A stretch of 64,000 nucleotides of DNA from Portulaca oleracea (GCA_029582165.1 CM055872.1:25088243-25152242); one strand, 5' to 3'. Counted from the first letter of the stretch, positions 19,817-32,024 are shown. Numbers and translations: made by a program. Notes: a model not told the origin generated them from the letters alone.

Positions 19817-21857
19817 TTAATTAATGTGCAAGCATGGGGAGTATAGTTGGTTTTAATTTAGTTACAAGGTTGTTATGAATTAGTTATACTTTGTTAACAA
19901 CCTTTCCCCTTTTACATGTATCATTTGCATTGAGGACAATGTTATGTTTAAGCATGGGGGGTGTATATACTATTTTTCTTTATTTTTGTATTTTTCTTTT
20001 CTTAGTTTAGTTTTCAATTTTTTTTTCTTTTGTGAGTTTTAGTTAATTTCTTTCTCTTTTTCTTTATTTTGAGTCTTTGTTTTAGAGTGTTTTGTTTGAA
20101 TTTTTCTTTCTAGTTTTTAGATTAGATAAACCTGCATTCACTGAGGTTGCATTAGTTAGATCATATTAGATTTTCTTTTCTTTTATTTCTTTTCTTTTTA
20201 GTTTTTCTTTTCTTAGTTTTGCATCCACCAAAATCAGAAAAAGACTAAAAATTTCAGAAAAATAGAAAAGACCAAAAAATATAGGATTATGATTAGCCTG
20301 TCCGGAACACCTTCGGTGATGATTTGTAAACCAATTAGACTTTTAGTTTATCTTGCTTTACCTAGAAAAGTTTGGTTGAGAATCTAAAAGTTCTTGAAAT
20401 TTGTTTCTTTAAATCTTCTGATTTTGAGTCAAGTTATGAAAGGTGTGTTTAATTGCTTTGACTATCTTAGTATTTGTAAATATGCGTGCCGCAAATCTTT
20501 GGGCTAGGTTTAGTTGATTGAGCCCTATCCCGTGAGTCCACATAGCCTAAAATTATGGATTGATCATTTTTATCAATTCCTTTATTCCTTGAGTGACTTC
20601 ACCATTAGTTGCACCTCTAGAACTTGTATTGCATCTTTGCATTGCATATTGTGACAATATGATTGAGACATTCTTTTCTATATTAATTAAACTACATAGC
20701 CAAATAGCCTTCCTAACAATATTATTACCGTTCTTTAGCCCCGCCTAGCCTTTCATTACCTTTCTTTTGGTGATGAAACCCTGACAATACAAGCCTTGGC
20801 CTTTATTAATTCCCACCCTTTGCCTTGCTTGGATGTTGTGAGAGTTCAGTATTCCGGGAGCGAAAAATTGGTTCGGCGCTGTTATGGATGGAGTGAGATT
20901 TTGGGGTGTGAATTTTAATTTTGATTGAATTGGGATACATTATATTTCCCAATTAATTATGAATTAGCCAATTGGTTATGAAGATCTTTTGACATATATT
21001 GAGGTCAAATCTATATTTTTATGTTTTTCTTCTTCCTTGATCACCCACCAAAAAGAGTAGTAAAAAAAACCAGGACAAAAGGGTGATTAGGGAGATTCAA
21101 TTTTAAAGTTCTGAAAGTTTTTGACCTGGTTGTAAGATTAGTTGAGGTGTTTGATATTTATGAGGGAGAAAAGTGAGTTCCTTGCATACATCAGGCAAGA
21201 AGGTGAGATTGAGAGCAGTTATTTGTTGAAATTTAATCCAAGCATGGCTCTTTAACTCCTCATACCTAAATTTTACAACTCCTTTCCTTTAACCTAAGCC
21301 TCATTACAACCCTAAAAGTCCTCTTGATTGTCACTTGTGTATTTGCATATTAGCAGTGGAGAGCGAGATTCTTACCAAGCCTATGGTAGGTTGTTTCTTT
21401 GGGTCTGAGTATGAGAAAAACCCACATACATTCAAATTTGAGTGTTTGAGCGTTCAACTTTTTATCCTAAAGTGAGTTTTGCTCTTTTGACTGGCCTACG
21501 TTCATAACCAACCGCGCATATTTGCATTTATCTTAAGACTGTTGGCGGTTTTTCACATTTGAATTACTTGTTCTCTTTACTTGATTTCGAAAACTTCATC
21601 CCGTCTATTTCTCACTGATTTTGTTCTCTTCCTGATTATTCTTGGTATTGCTTGATAGATTGATGTTTGATTTGGTGAGCCTGAGGGGGTGTTTAATTGT
21701 ATTAAAAATTCTAACGCTAACTGTCCTTGTTTCTTTGTTTATTTTTCCTTTTTCTTTCTTGAGTCTTTTCCTTTTTAGTTTGAGGCTTTTCTTCTCTCCC
21801 TACTATTCTTAAGTCAGGCTTGCTTGAGGACAAGCAAGAGCTAAGCATGGGAGGATT
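19817..21857 (+). other. Athila-A 3' internal region, non-coding, with three PPT-like modules
   Basis: No supported coding frame in about 2 kb. AAGCATGGGG-type tracts occur at 19828-19841, 19950-19962 and 21844-21857; the last abuts the 3' LTR and is the functional polypurine tract. Two are preceded by GAGGACAA. Confidence 0.7.
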
Positions 21858-22307
21858 TGATAAGTGATTTTTATATAGATATTTTTAGTACTTTTTAGGT
21901 AATTAACTTATATATTTTAGTCAATTTTCTAACATAATTTAGTGCTTTTATATTAAATTCTGTAATATTCTTCACTTCGTCGGAAATTGGTATGTTTTGC
22001 AGATTTTAAAAGAATTTCCATAAAAAGCAAACAAATAGAGAAGAATGTTGAAGAATGGAGAAGAAATTAAAAAGGAGAAGAAATTAAAGAAGGAAATTAC
22101 AAAAGAGGAATTATAAAGAAGAATTACAGAATAAATGAGAAGAAAAGAGAATTTGAAGTAAAGGAAGAGAAGAGAAAGAACAACCAGATTGCCACGACCC
22201 AAGTCCAATTAAGGCGGAGAAACAAGGCGCAGCCAGCGTTTTGAAAACGCAGTCATCGCCTTGTCCAGAAACTTTAGAAGCCGAGAAAGAGCAAAACGCA
22301 GCCAGCG

Positions 22308-23114
22308 TGATGTATAATGGGATCAAAGAGATCTCATTACACATAGAATTCAGGATCTTTATGAGCAAGATGAGAATCTTCCTTCTCAAAGTTCTTAAGG
22401 ATCAACCAAATTGAATAAAAAAGATGGAAAACGAAACAAAGATGAATGGAATTCGTTTACCAAGATGATCGTTTGAATGATGAACGAATGTTGAATGATT
22501 GATGAACGATGGAATGAGTGATAATGGCTTTGAAGACTTCTTTGGAGATATAGACACACCACTCCAAGACTCCTCCAATTCTACATTTCACCACCAAGGG
22601 ACGCCAACCCAAGGCTAGAAGTAGGGATGGGACGATTACTCCCTCAAGAGAATCTAAAACTAGCACAAAAGCTAATGAATGTGTTTACAAAGCCACCCAA
22701 GGGGCCTGTTTATAGCATTTGAGATCCCCTTTAGGCGTGTACAATGAAAGAAATACAAGGCATCTAGCTTACATCATCTAATAGAAGTGTGACATCATAA
22801 AGAAACAAATGTACATAAGCTAGATAAAAACAATGATAACTTGCTCGTTCCTCTTCCAAACATCAAGATTCAAAAACCATTGGAAAGCTCCTTTGATGTA
22901 GAACAAATGGCTCTAGGATGACTTTCACAATATCTTCATTGTTCTTGAAATATAGAGCAAAGTATCGGGCTACCCTTGTTGATGTCATTCAAACGTGAGA
23001 GAGACATGAGTGAATGGAACTCCTTTTCCATGTAATCGAGTATTTGGTTCCCATGATGTATATTTGATGTCTTCCTTGAATACCTTGATTTATATGGCTA
23101 TCAAATATACATCA
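22308..23114 (-). repeat. Gypsy-3 3' LTR (807 bp)
   Basis: Matches 25417-26269 apart from an indel of about 46 bases and scattered changes. The PPT complement follows at 23115-23126. Confidence 0.92.
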
Positions 23115-23143
23115 TACTCCCCCGGTTGAAAAAAAGTTTGTCC

Positions 23144-24595
23144 TCAAACTTTGAGCATCAACTCTCTTGTTCGCCTTCTTCGCAAGAGATTACAAGCACT
23201 CTTCTTAAAGGCTTTGAAGTCATCATAGACTCCTTTACTAAACTTCATTAACTTCTTCCAAAATAACCCATTGACATTATTGGACTTTGATTCTCGATAT
23301 TTCACCATGGATGTAGAAATCCCATGTAACTTCACAATTTCAAAGTCTAGTTTCACAACTTTGCCTTCATCATAAGTAATATGACATAGTGTAAAACGAT
23401 CTATCTTTGAATGGTCATCGACGACTATAGCCTCTTGACTTCTTTGAATCCTTGGCATTTCAACCATGAGATTCAAGTTCATATCTTTAGGGAGCATATG
23501 AGAGAAACATTCCATAGGAGAATTCAAGAATGGATGGTTGCTTGGGGGCGTTTTGTTTTCCTCCAAGTTTGTAAGAATAAGACACTTATGCTCTTCATAC
23601 TCATGATATTCTTCCTTCATAATCGTCACAATGTTGCTTTCATTATCCTTAGGCCGAGAGTTAGAAGATGGTGCTAGAGGTGTCAAAGTAATCTTCTTTC
23701 GATTGAGGGTGAGAGTATAAGTGTTGGGTCTCCTATCATGTATGACACTCCTATCAAACAACCATGGTCTTCCCAACAAAATATGACAAGCACACATAGG
23801 AATAATATCACACCATAATGAATCTTTATAACTCTTTCCAATTGAAAGACTTACCAAGACCTGTTGATTCACACGAATGCCTTGGCCTTGGCTTAGCCAT
23901 TGTATAGTGTAAGGTGTTGGATGAGAGCTAACCTCCAATTGCAACTTCTTGACCATTGTTGTAGAGGCGGCATTAGTGCAACTTCCTCCATCTATGATCA
24001 ATGAGCATCCTTTCCCTTTGATGGTACAACGAGAGCGAAAGATATCCTCCCTTTGTACTTGGTCATTCGGCACCTGAGCTACATTCAAGGCCCTTCTTAC
24101 AACAAGTAACTCTCCATCATCCGGCTCCTCTACATATTCCTCTTCTACATTAGTCTCCTCATTTTCTTCCTCACACACATCATGATCTTCGGGTTGAACA
24201 TACAATGACGTTTGGTATTCAACCAAAGATATTACTCTCTTGTTAGGACACTCCGAAGCAGAGTGACCTAAACCTTGGCAACGAAAACACCTCATTGGGG
24301 CAAGGGTTTTTGGTTCGGGGATAGTGGGTTTGGGGGTGGTTTGGGGCTTATTTGTGGTGCTTTTGATGTAGGGTGGTTTGGAGGATATGGGTGGTCTTTG
24401 TTGTGCAGTGAATGGGTGTGTAGGGTTGGATGATTCTTGTGGAGTTTGGTACTTGTTCAAGACTTCTTTACCCTTATTTCTCCTTTGCCTTTCAACTTTA
24501 AGGGATAAAGAACTCAACTCATCCAAAGTTTTGTATAGTTGCAACTCAACAATATGTCTAATCCAATCATCAAGACCAATAAGATAACGTACCAA
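23144..24595 (-). pseudogene. Gypsy-3 gag C-terminus, zinc knuckle and protease (483 aa frame)
   Basis: Gag C-terminal part (VRYLIGLDDWIRHIVELQ, YKTLDELSSLSLKVERQ). CCHC knuckle CFRCQGLGHSASEC near residues 103-116. Then an acidic spacer and a protease with IIDGGSCTNAAS near residues 201-212, where DGG replaces DSG as in chromovirus-type elements, then CHILLGRPWLFD. About 190 residues follow the protease without any RT motif, up to the stop 30 bases before the LTR. The first Met is internal to the original gag; a frameshift upstream separates it from 24792-25190. Confidence 0.88.
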
Positions 24596-24791
24596 AGTTT
24601 GTGGCTCGTCCTCTTTAGGGTCACACCTTCAAAGTAAATGCTCAAATTCTTTGGTGTACTCCTTTACGCTTCTTCCTCATTGGATCAACTTTTGTAGCTT
24701 GTAGTAGTTGTCACGTAGGTAGCTAGGTGGTAAGAACTTCTCTTGAAGCTTCTTCTTCATCTTATCCCATAAACGCACCTTATCCTTTCCT

Positions 24792-25190
24792 TTAGCTTCC
24801 CGCTTCTTTTGCAAGTTTGTCCACCAAATGCTTGCATGTTTTTCGTAACTTCAAGGCAACATACTTGACCTTCTTATCATCATTTACGTCTTTGAGATCA
24901 AAGAATCTCTCCACGGTTTGCATCCAATCCAAGAAAACCTCCGGATCAAGACTTCCTTCAAACTCCGGTATTTCCACCTTGAAATCGAATCTTTCCTCCC
25001 TTCTTGGACGTCTACTTCGGATTTCCTCTTCTTCATCATGAGATTCATTACTTTCACGAATCACCTTATGTTGGAGATGCATGTATCTCTTCAATTGATC
25101 GGAGAGATAGGTGATCTTTTGCCTCATCAACTCTACATCCTCTTGAGACGTCGAGGGTTGATTCGTTGGAGTACTTGCACTATCCATCAA
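24792..25190 (-). pseudogene. Gypsy-3 gag N-terminal piece (132 aa frame)
   Basis: Starts MMDSAST near the PBS. Contains RFDFKVEIPEFEGSLDPEVF and DWMQTVERFFDLKD, typical of plant gypsy gag N-termini. Frameshifted near 24840; the remaining gag continues in another frame (WDKMKKKLQEKFLPPSYL) with one more stop before 24595. Confidence 0.85.
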
Positions 25191-25400
25191 TCTTGATACA
25201 AAAAGATCACAAGAAACTCACAGTTTTGGGGTTAGCATGTAGGGACGAGAGGGGGTATGTGTTTATGCTTTATTGTGTTTGGTTTTGGGGTTCTTTGTGG
25301 TGTTCATGGTGGACGTGTAATGGCGGGATGGTGGGGGATAGATTTGTGATGGAAAGATGGTAAAAAGATGGTGCAAGAACTAAGAGAATCAATCTCCTAA

Positions 25401-25413
25401 GCTCTGATACCAA
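25401..25413 (-). other. Gypsy-3 primer-binding site (tRNA-Met)
   Basis: GCTCTGATACCAA is the reverse complement of TTGGTATCAGAGC, an exact initiator tRNA-Met match. Confidence 0.93.
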
Positions 25414-25416
25414 TTT

Positions 25417-26269
25417 TGATGTATAATGGGATCAAAACGATCTCATTACACATAGAATTCAGGATCTTTATGAACAAGATGAGAATCTTCCTTCTCAAAG
25501 TTCTTAAGGATCAACCAAATTAAATGAAAAAGATGGAAAACGAAACAAAGATGAATGGAATTCGTTTACCAAGATGATCGTTTGAATGATGAACGAATGT
25601 TGAATGATTGATGAACGATGGAATGAATGATAATGGCTTTGAAGACTTCTATGGAGATATAGACACACCACTCCAAGACTCCTTCAATTCTACCTTTCAC
25701 CACCAAGGGACGCCAACCCAAGGCTATAAGTAGGGATGGGACTATTACTCCCTCAAGAGAATCGAAAACTAGCACAAAAGCTAGAGAGAAAACAACATCA
25801 TGTGTGTTTGATTTGTATTTGATTATTGAATGAATGTGTTTACAAGGCCACCTAATGGGTCTATTTATAGCATTTGAGATCCCCTTTAGGCGTGTACAAT
25901 GAAAGAAATACAAAGCATCTAGCTTACATCATCTAATATAAGTGTGACATCATAAAGAAACAAATGTACATAACATAGATAAAAACAATGACAACTTGCT
26001 CGTTCTTCTTCCAAACTTCAAGATTCAAAAACCATTGGAAAGCTCCTTTGATGTAGAACAATCGGCTCAAGGATGACTTTCACAATATCTTCATGGTTCT
26101 TGAAATATAGAGCAAAGTATCGAGCTACCCTTGTTGAAGTTGTTCAAACGTGAGAGAGACATGAGTGAATGGAGCTCCTTTTCCATGTAATCGAGTATTT
26201 GGTTCCCATGATGTATATTTGATGTCTTCCTTGATGACCTTGATGTATATGGCTATCAAATATACATCA
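25417..26269 (-). repeat. Gypsy-3 5' LTR (853 bp)
   Basis: TGATGTATAATGGG to ATACATCA, followed by the TSD CAGCG. Confidence 0.92.
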
Positions 26270-27370
26270 CAGCGTTTTGAAAACGCAGGCAGCGTTTTTT
26301 AGGCGCATTCAGCGCCCAGACACGGAAAAGTTTCACTCTTGGGCAAAATGCAGGCTGCGTTTTCTGCCCTAATCGTGCGTTATAAAAGAACTTCTTCGCC
26401 GTTCAGTTGGAACAACTTTTAACTATTCAGAGTTTTATTTCCGCCATTTAGCATAGGTTTTCTCTGTATTTTTCCTCCCTTCGAGGAGCCGTTCTAGTAG
26501 ATTAGGAACAAAAGCGGAGGAGAATGAGATCGATTTGGGTGACACAAAGAGATCGAATTCAACGACTCGGATGTTCGGTTTAATTTCTATTCTCTTTTTA
26601 TTTTGTTATTCAGTTTTTGTTATCGCTTTCTTAGTTTTTATTATGAGTAGCTAAATTCCCTTTGTTTGGGGGATAAACTCGATGTCTTTTGATTGAATTT
26701 GAATACAGTCTCGGTGTTAGGTTATCCTTTTATTCGTTTAATCTACGTGTATTGTATGTTATGGTAATTTGACAATAGAACGACAGTTTGAGTCTTTACC
26801 TGAATTTAGAGTCTCGACAACAGAACGACAGTTTAAGTCTTGAATTAGAATGCGTAGATTGAATAGGTTTAGAAAATAGTTAGACATAATAATTCCTGCC
26901 TAGGGTCAATTTATAATCAGTTCTTTATCTTTGATTGGATTAGAAATAATGTTTAATTTAATCACTATAACTCACCTAGGATCGAAAAAACGAAGTGATA
27001 AGGCCTAGAAAGATTATAGACCCCGAATTATCTTGTTACTTGCACCGGGATTGTTGATAATTTGATTGAGTGACTAGACTAGACTCCCCTAAACTCTTTT
27101 AATTATTTGATTGAATCATTTAATTTCCTGCTTCCTTAGTTAATTATCTGAACCATTACCCATAACCCTTGGATCGACCTAGCATCCTTTGCAGTGAACT
27201 AGTTTAGTACGTAGTTGAACACAAGTCCCTGAGAGAGAACGATATTTTTATTACTACACAGACCCGTACACTTACGGTACACAGACACCTATTAGTTTTA
27301 GGTCTGTCAAGTTTTTGGCGCCATTGCCGGGGATCACCCGTCGGGGCCTTATCAATTTTAGTCTGTCTCA

Positions 27371-28170
27371 CTTGCAAATCAAACAAACTCCTGATGACAT
27401 CTTTGTAAATCAAAGTATGTACGTCAAAGAACTTCTAAAGAAGTATGGACTTGAAAGTGCTAAAGACAGCAACACCCTAATGTCCTCAACATTGAAACTT
27501 GATCAAGACCAAGCCGGTAATGCCGTTTCTGACAAACTCTACCGAGGTATGATTGGATCTCTTCTTTACTTAACTACAAGTCGCTCAAACATTATGTTTA
27601 CTGTATGCTTGTGTGCTCGTTTCCAAAGTGCTCCCAAAGAATCTCACTTGATTGCACTCAAATAAATCTTGAGATATCTTGTAAAGACCAAGGACCTTGG
27701 ACTGTGGTATCCTCACAACAACTCCCTCCATCTGGTTGGATACATAGACACAAACTTTGTTGGATCTAGGACTAATCGCAAAAACACCTTTAGAGGATGA
27801 CAAATGTTAGGTATATCCTTGATATCCTGGCAATCCCAAATGCAAACTGTTGTTGCCCTTTCCACGGCATAAGCAGAATACATAGCAGCTAGAGCTTGCT
27901 GTGCACAAATTTTGTGGATCAAACAACAGATGAAGGCCCTTGTGGTAGACTACTCCAATATCCCAGTCAGATCTGACAATCAAAGTGCCATTTTGACCAC
28001 AAAAAATCTGGTCCAACACTCCCGCAACAAGCACATTGAGGCGTAACATCACTTCATCAGAGATCATGTTAACAAAGGACACATCACATTGGTATTTTTC
28101 CCCACTCATCAACAACTGGCGGTATATTCACCAAGGCCCTTTCCACGGAGCAATTCATCACCAACCGAAG
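27371..28170 (+). pseudogene. SIRE-like copia RT end and RNase H
   Basis: Continues 680-1121 after Athila-A: QIKQTPDDIFVNQSMYVKEL, LLKKYGLESAKD, MIGSLLYLTTSRSNIMF, ARFQSAPKESHL, then with in-frame stops LGLWYPHNNSLHLVGYIDT, AEYIAARACCAQILWI and VRSDNQSAILTTKN. At least four stops (for example at 27663-27665) show long decay. Confidence 0.92.
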
Positions 28171-28982
28171 GGAACTAGGTATGCTCCAACCCCATGACCA
28201 GTTGAGGGGGAGCTAGAGTCCACCTCCCCATGGAGAGCTAAGGACCTCTACTTCTAAGTAAGTTCCCATTCTATCATCTACTCATAAGTTTCTTGACAAT
28301 ATTGTCCTGGAACCACATTGAGCAGCCACATATCAACTCCTGGCAAGTTCACTCTGACAGTTCATTCAATAACTGCTTTGGGTAACTGACTTTTCGAAAA
28401 AAGGCAGGTTTTCAAATTTCAAATCCTTTCCTACTTTTTCGAAATCTTTTTACTCTCCTTCCTTAATTTTTTCCTATCACATTTATCTTCCTACCATAAT
28501 TAACCCAACGCCCCATTAACTCCCCCTTCTTCCCAAGTCATTATCGTCGTCTCTCTCTCTCTCTTTCTCAATCCATCATTATTAATCTCCTTTTCCATAA
28601 CTAACTCATCTTCTTCACTATTCTCTATATTAACCCTACCCCACCTCCTTTTACCCTCACATTTCCCGTCACCATCACCCCTGTCTCTTTCACCTAACTC
28701 CATCTCTCCTTCTCCTTCGTCCCTAACCATGAAGAAACGCCTAGCCAACAAAAACGTTGCTCCCTCTCCTGATCCATCCCCTACCCCTGCCAACGTGGAC
28801 CTTGTCCCCGATGATCCCCATCCCTAAAAACTCTCTCTCTAGCTTTGTTTTTTTTAAAAAAAAAATTTTTTACTTGTCAAACATTCCTCCTGTTTCCTTT
28901 TTCGGTGAAAGCCAAAAAGGGGGAGAAGAGACCTGTATAGTCTTTTATTTTTCTTCTTCCTAAACTTCGTTGGGTCTGTAAG
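28171..28982 (+). other. SIRE-like element, post-pol region
   Basis: No clear gene. A short frame at about 28729-28827 begins MKKRLANKNVAPSPDP. The tract GCCAAAAAGGGGGAGA at 28911-28926 resembles the polypurine motif of SIRE-type elements. A CT-rich stretch lies at 28552-28570. SIRE elements can carry an envelope-position ORF here; what is left is too decayed to call. Confidence 0.5.
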
Positions 28983-31924
28983 TGTTTACACCCAATTTTG
29001 TGTCTAAATACCACCTTAATTCGTAGGCTTTTGACTCGTTTCGTGTTTATTTCATGGCTTTTTAGTATGTTTTTGTTTATTTTGTAGGTTTTGAGGTTCT
29101 ACACAAAAACAAGGTAAAACGGGCCATTTTAGAGCATTTTTGGTGATTTCCTGATGTATGCTAGTTCACAAAGATCAGAGTATTGAACCAGAATACACCA
29201 TACAACTCCACATACACAGCTGAGTGCTTAAAACATAAGAGCTGATTGAAAGCAATTAGCTAGAATAGAAGACAACCCAAGATAAAACATAAAACATAGG
29301 CTTGCTTACAACTGTTACAGATACACCTTCACCTGTAATAAAGGGCAATGGACTCTCACACACATGCCTCTACAGACACACCAAAGCATGGATGATCAAG
29401 ATCAGCTTACACTTGTTGGATTTTGCCAATATCCAGTGATAGAAACTGATTGAACCAAGGTTGAGAGTTATAGAACACTCACAAACTTTCAGAGATACTA
29501 AGACACTCGAGACTACTATTGAATGAACACTGAGATGCCCTTCATTGATTGACAACTTCAGAATATAAAGGAAACTAACAGTTTGATTAACAGGTGCTTA
29601 AGCTTAAGCATTCTGTCTAATCTCCCTAATCTACTTCTAACTTACAAAGCTTAAACAAAAACATATGATTACATCCTAAGCTATCTAATATGATCCGGAT
29701 TACATTTGCTTGGAAAATAAAAGAGAAAAGCTAACTAAAATCTGATTGGACCAATTTGCCAAAGAGTGGCAAAATGAGCCAATGGGAGGCTTTCCTCTCC
29801 TAAGAGGTAAAATAAGTTTACTGAGGTAATTCCCGTGCCAATGCTAACCTGGAAGTAATCTCAACAGGTTAATATCATGCTGGAAAGACAAAAAATAACC
29901 CCTGTAAACAGAAATCAATACATATAGCCCAAGAGTTGGGGTTCTGGAAAAACTGATAAAACAATCCTGCTGGGATTGTCTGTTCTGACGTCTGAATCTT
30001 GTTGTGCCATGCTTGATCATGCAGGAACTTGGCTTGGACTTGAAAAGGACATGGAAAGGAACAAAAAACTCCTAGGAAACATTAGCTGATTCTTCCACAA
30101 TCAATTGATACAACATTGAGAAAGTTAGCTGCTTGGACTGTTGTTGCTGAGAACTGGAATTGGTCGGGATGACCAATGCTGGTGAGTTGAGTGGTTGTGG
30201 ATGCCAGGACTTGCCTTACAAGGGTGTAGCAAGCCTGGATGGGTGCTGTTGGTGGAGTGGTGGTCGGTGATCTGAAAACCTCTGCCGAGTTTGACCGCTG
30301 AGAAGCCCGCCGAGTAACTTTGTCTGTCTTTGGGATTCGGAAGCCTGTTGTTTCTGCTAGAAAGGCTTCCCTAGCTGTTGAGTTGTGTGAATCAACAAGA
30401 ACTTTTCCTTGACTACTACTGCAATTGCTAGTGAAGATCCCTTGGATGCCTCCTTTGCTGATGAAGTTGCTGCTGCTGATTGTTCTGCTTGATGATCTCC
30501 ATCATTTCCCGAGCCGAGCTGGACCGAGAGTCGAGGCAGAGTCGACTCGAGTCCACTTTCCCCACCTTTGGTGCCAATTAGTGAGGTAACACCCGCTACG
30601 ATCCTCGTAACGGGCGTTAGATGCCTTGGAAAGAAGGAAGGAACAAGAGGAAGGAAGTCAGAGGTAGCCCCCGCCACGCCTATGGTGACACCCGCTACCC
30701 CAGGCTGGCCGAGCAAGACCACACCTGCGGTATTAGGGACCGTACCTACGGTCTCTCGAAGATCAAAAATCGCCAAAGCAACTCTTCGCTGAGACAATAG
30801 GTACACCGCACCTACGGTGTCCCAGGACCGTGCCTACGGTCTCTCGAAGGAAAAGAAATCGCCATGCAAATTTCGCTGGACAGAACAAGACCGTACCCAC
30901 GGTCTCCCTATGTCCTGCGCGTGTTTTCGGCTTGAAGTGCTGCGTTTTGCCAACCAAATTTCACTTGTATATATATACCTCTTTGTCGATTTCTTGAGGG
31001 GGAATCTAGGGATAGACTTAGACATTTTTCCAGCTCGTAATTAGGGATTTTAGAGAGAGATTAGTGAGAGTTTTATTCTAGGGTTTGTGATATTTGAAGA
31101 TTTGGGTATTCAAACAATTGAGAGATTGTTGGATCATCTTGTTATTGCTTTTCATTGTTCATCTACAGCATTTTGATAAGTATTCTCTTCCCTTAACTCT
31201 TTTATTAATTACTTTGCTAATTACTTTGCTTGCTATTTTGATTATTTTGCTTGTTTATGGTTGTTTGATGTTAGAAATCATGTTTAGGTTTGGTTTGGAT
31301 GTTGTTATCATAGTTAATATTATGATTAGTGGCTAGAAACCCTACGGGTTAGGGGGTAATTAAGGGTGTGAATGGATGATTAGGTTTGGGTTAGTATTAT
31401 TAGTGAGTAATTAGTTGGGAAATTAATTTCCCATTCCTTTCCTTCCCTCAAGTGGGATGTATTTGGGTTCGAAAGCTCCCGAATACATCCAACACTTGCG
31501 TTGGAAGGTTGGAATTGGGATAGTTAATACTCTACTCACGGAAGTGAATAGAGGCTAACTAGGGAATTCCGTTTCATTAACCCTCTGGGTCCGTCGGTGG
31601 ACTTTGGGGAAGTTAATCCAGACTATCCTCAGAAGAGGAAGCTCGGTGGGTATTTTCTAACGGAATTGCCACTTGATTTTCTTCCTTGTTATTCCCTTAT
31701 TGCAAAACCCATTTCCTCATCCCCGTTTGCATCCCGAAAAGCCTCCGAAGCCAATTTTCGATTCCTTGACCGACCTTAGATTTCATTGTTTCATTGTGAC
31801 CTCTTCAAACCAAATACCTTACCTTAGCAATCTCATCCCGACCTTTAACTTAGTTTCTACGACCAAGGCCGCCAGCTCCCTGAGAAAGAACGACAATACC
31901 GAGGTCCACAAAACCACTGTTACA
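28983..31924 (+). mobile_element. Solo LTR of the Athila-B family, with a nested solo LTR
   Basis: Perfect TSD GTAAG at 28978-28982 and 31925-31929. Begins TGTTTACACCC and ends ACTGTTACA. The flanks of the nested insert match the Athila-B LTR read in coding direction, such as GGTGCCAATTAGTGAGGTAAC and CTCCCTGAGAAAGAACGACAA. Net length about 1584 bases, like the full Athila-B LTRs. It formed by LTR-LTR recombination of a full element. It carries four palindromes of the form GACCGTNNNNACGGTC (first at 30738). Confidence 0.95.
29152..30504. mobile_element. Solo LTR of an unidentified LTR retrotransposon (1353 bp)
   Basis: TGATG at the left and CATCA at the right form perfect 5-base inverted termini; TSD TTTCC at 29147-29151 and 30505-30509. 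It interrupts the Athila-B solo LTR cleanly. No second copy is in the window, so family and orientation are unknown. AATATAAAGG near 29561 may be a TATA region on the plus strand. Confidence 0.88.
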
Positions 31925-32024
31925 GTAAGCAAACTACTTTGTCAAAGCTCATACTACTCGTGTATATAAATATACATATACTATGCGTATGTTGGTTTTG
32001 TCTTTCCCTCAAAAAAGGGGAGAT

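Larger units (their letters stand above)
22308..26269 (-). mobile_element. Gypsy-3: gag-protease-only Ty3/gypsy element
   Basis: TSD CAGCG at 22303-22307 and 26270-26274. LTRs are TGATGTATA…ATACATCA, 807 and 853 bp. The PBS (complement of GCTCTGATACCA, tRNA-Met) adjoins the right LTR and the PPT complement TACTCCCCCGG adjoins the left, so it lies on the minus strand. It codes for gag, zinc knuckle and protease only; there is no RT, RNase H or integrase. Gag and protease resemble those of the chromovirus at 46-52 kb, a plausible relative of its helper, but the LTRs differ. Confidence 0.93.
1122..27370 (+). mobile_element. Athila-A: non-autonomous Ty3/gypsy (Athila-type) element with two nested insertions
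   Basis: Bounded by TGATAAG…CTCA LTRs and the 5-base TSD CTTGC (1117-1121 and 27371-27375), inside the SIRE-like RT. After removing Copia-2 and the gag-protease gypsy, its own length is about 7.3 kb. It has LTRs of about 1.55 kb, a tRNA-Asp-like PBS, a damaged gag with zinc knuckle, a non-coding 3' part, and a polypurine tract AAGCATGGGAGGA next to the 3' LTR. No protease, RT, RNase H or integrase was found, so it must have relied on another Athila element. The Athila assignment rests on the PBS type, LTR size and PPT module. Confidence 0.85.
21858..27370 (+). repeat. Athila-A 3' LTR, interrupted by a 3962-bp gypsy element
   Basis: TGATAAGTGATTTT to GTCTGTCTCA, followed by the TSD CTTGC. Without the insert it is about 1546 bp and closely matches 1122-2696, including the internal PBS-like copy near 27317-27334. 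Confidence 0.92.

Noticed and set aside
25401..25413. tRNA gene fragments (also 51616-51629, 253-267)
   Set aside because: These are 12-15-base primer-binding sites next to LTRs, without the rest of a tRNA.
28500..28793. A 97-residue acidic frame on the minus strand
   Set aside because: It runs over CT-rich low-complexity sequence in the dead SIRE-like element and matches nothing known.
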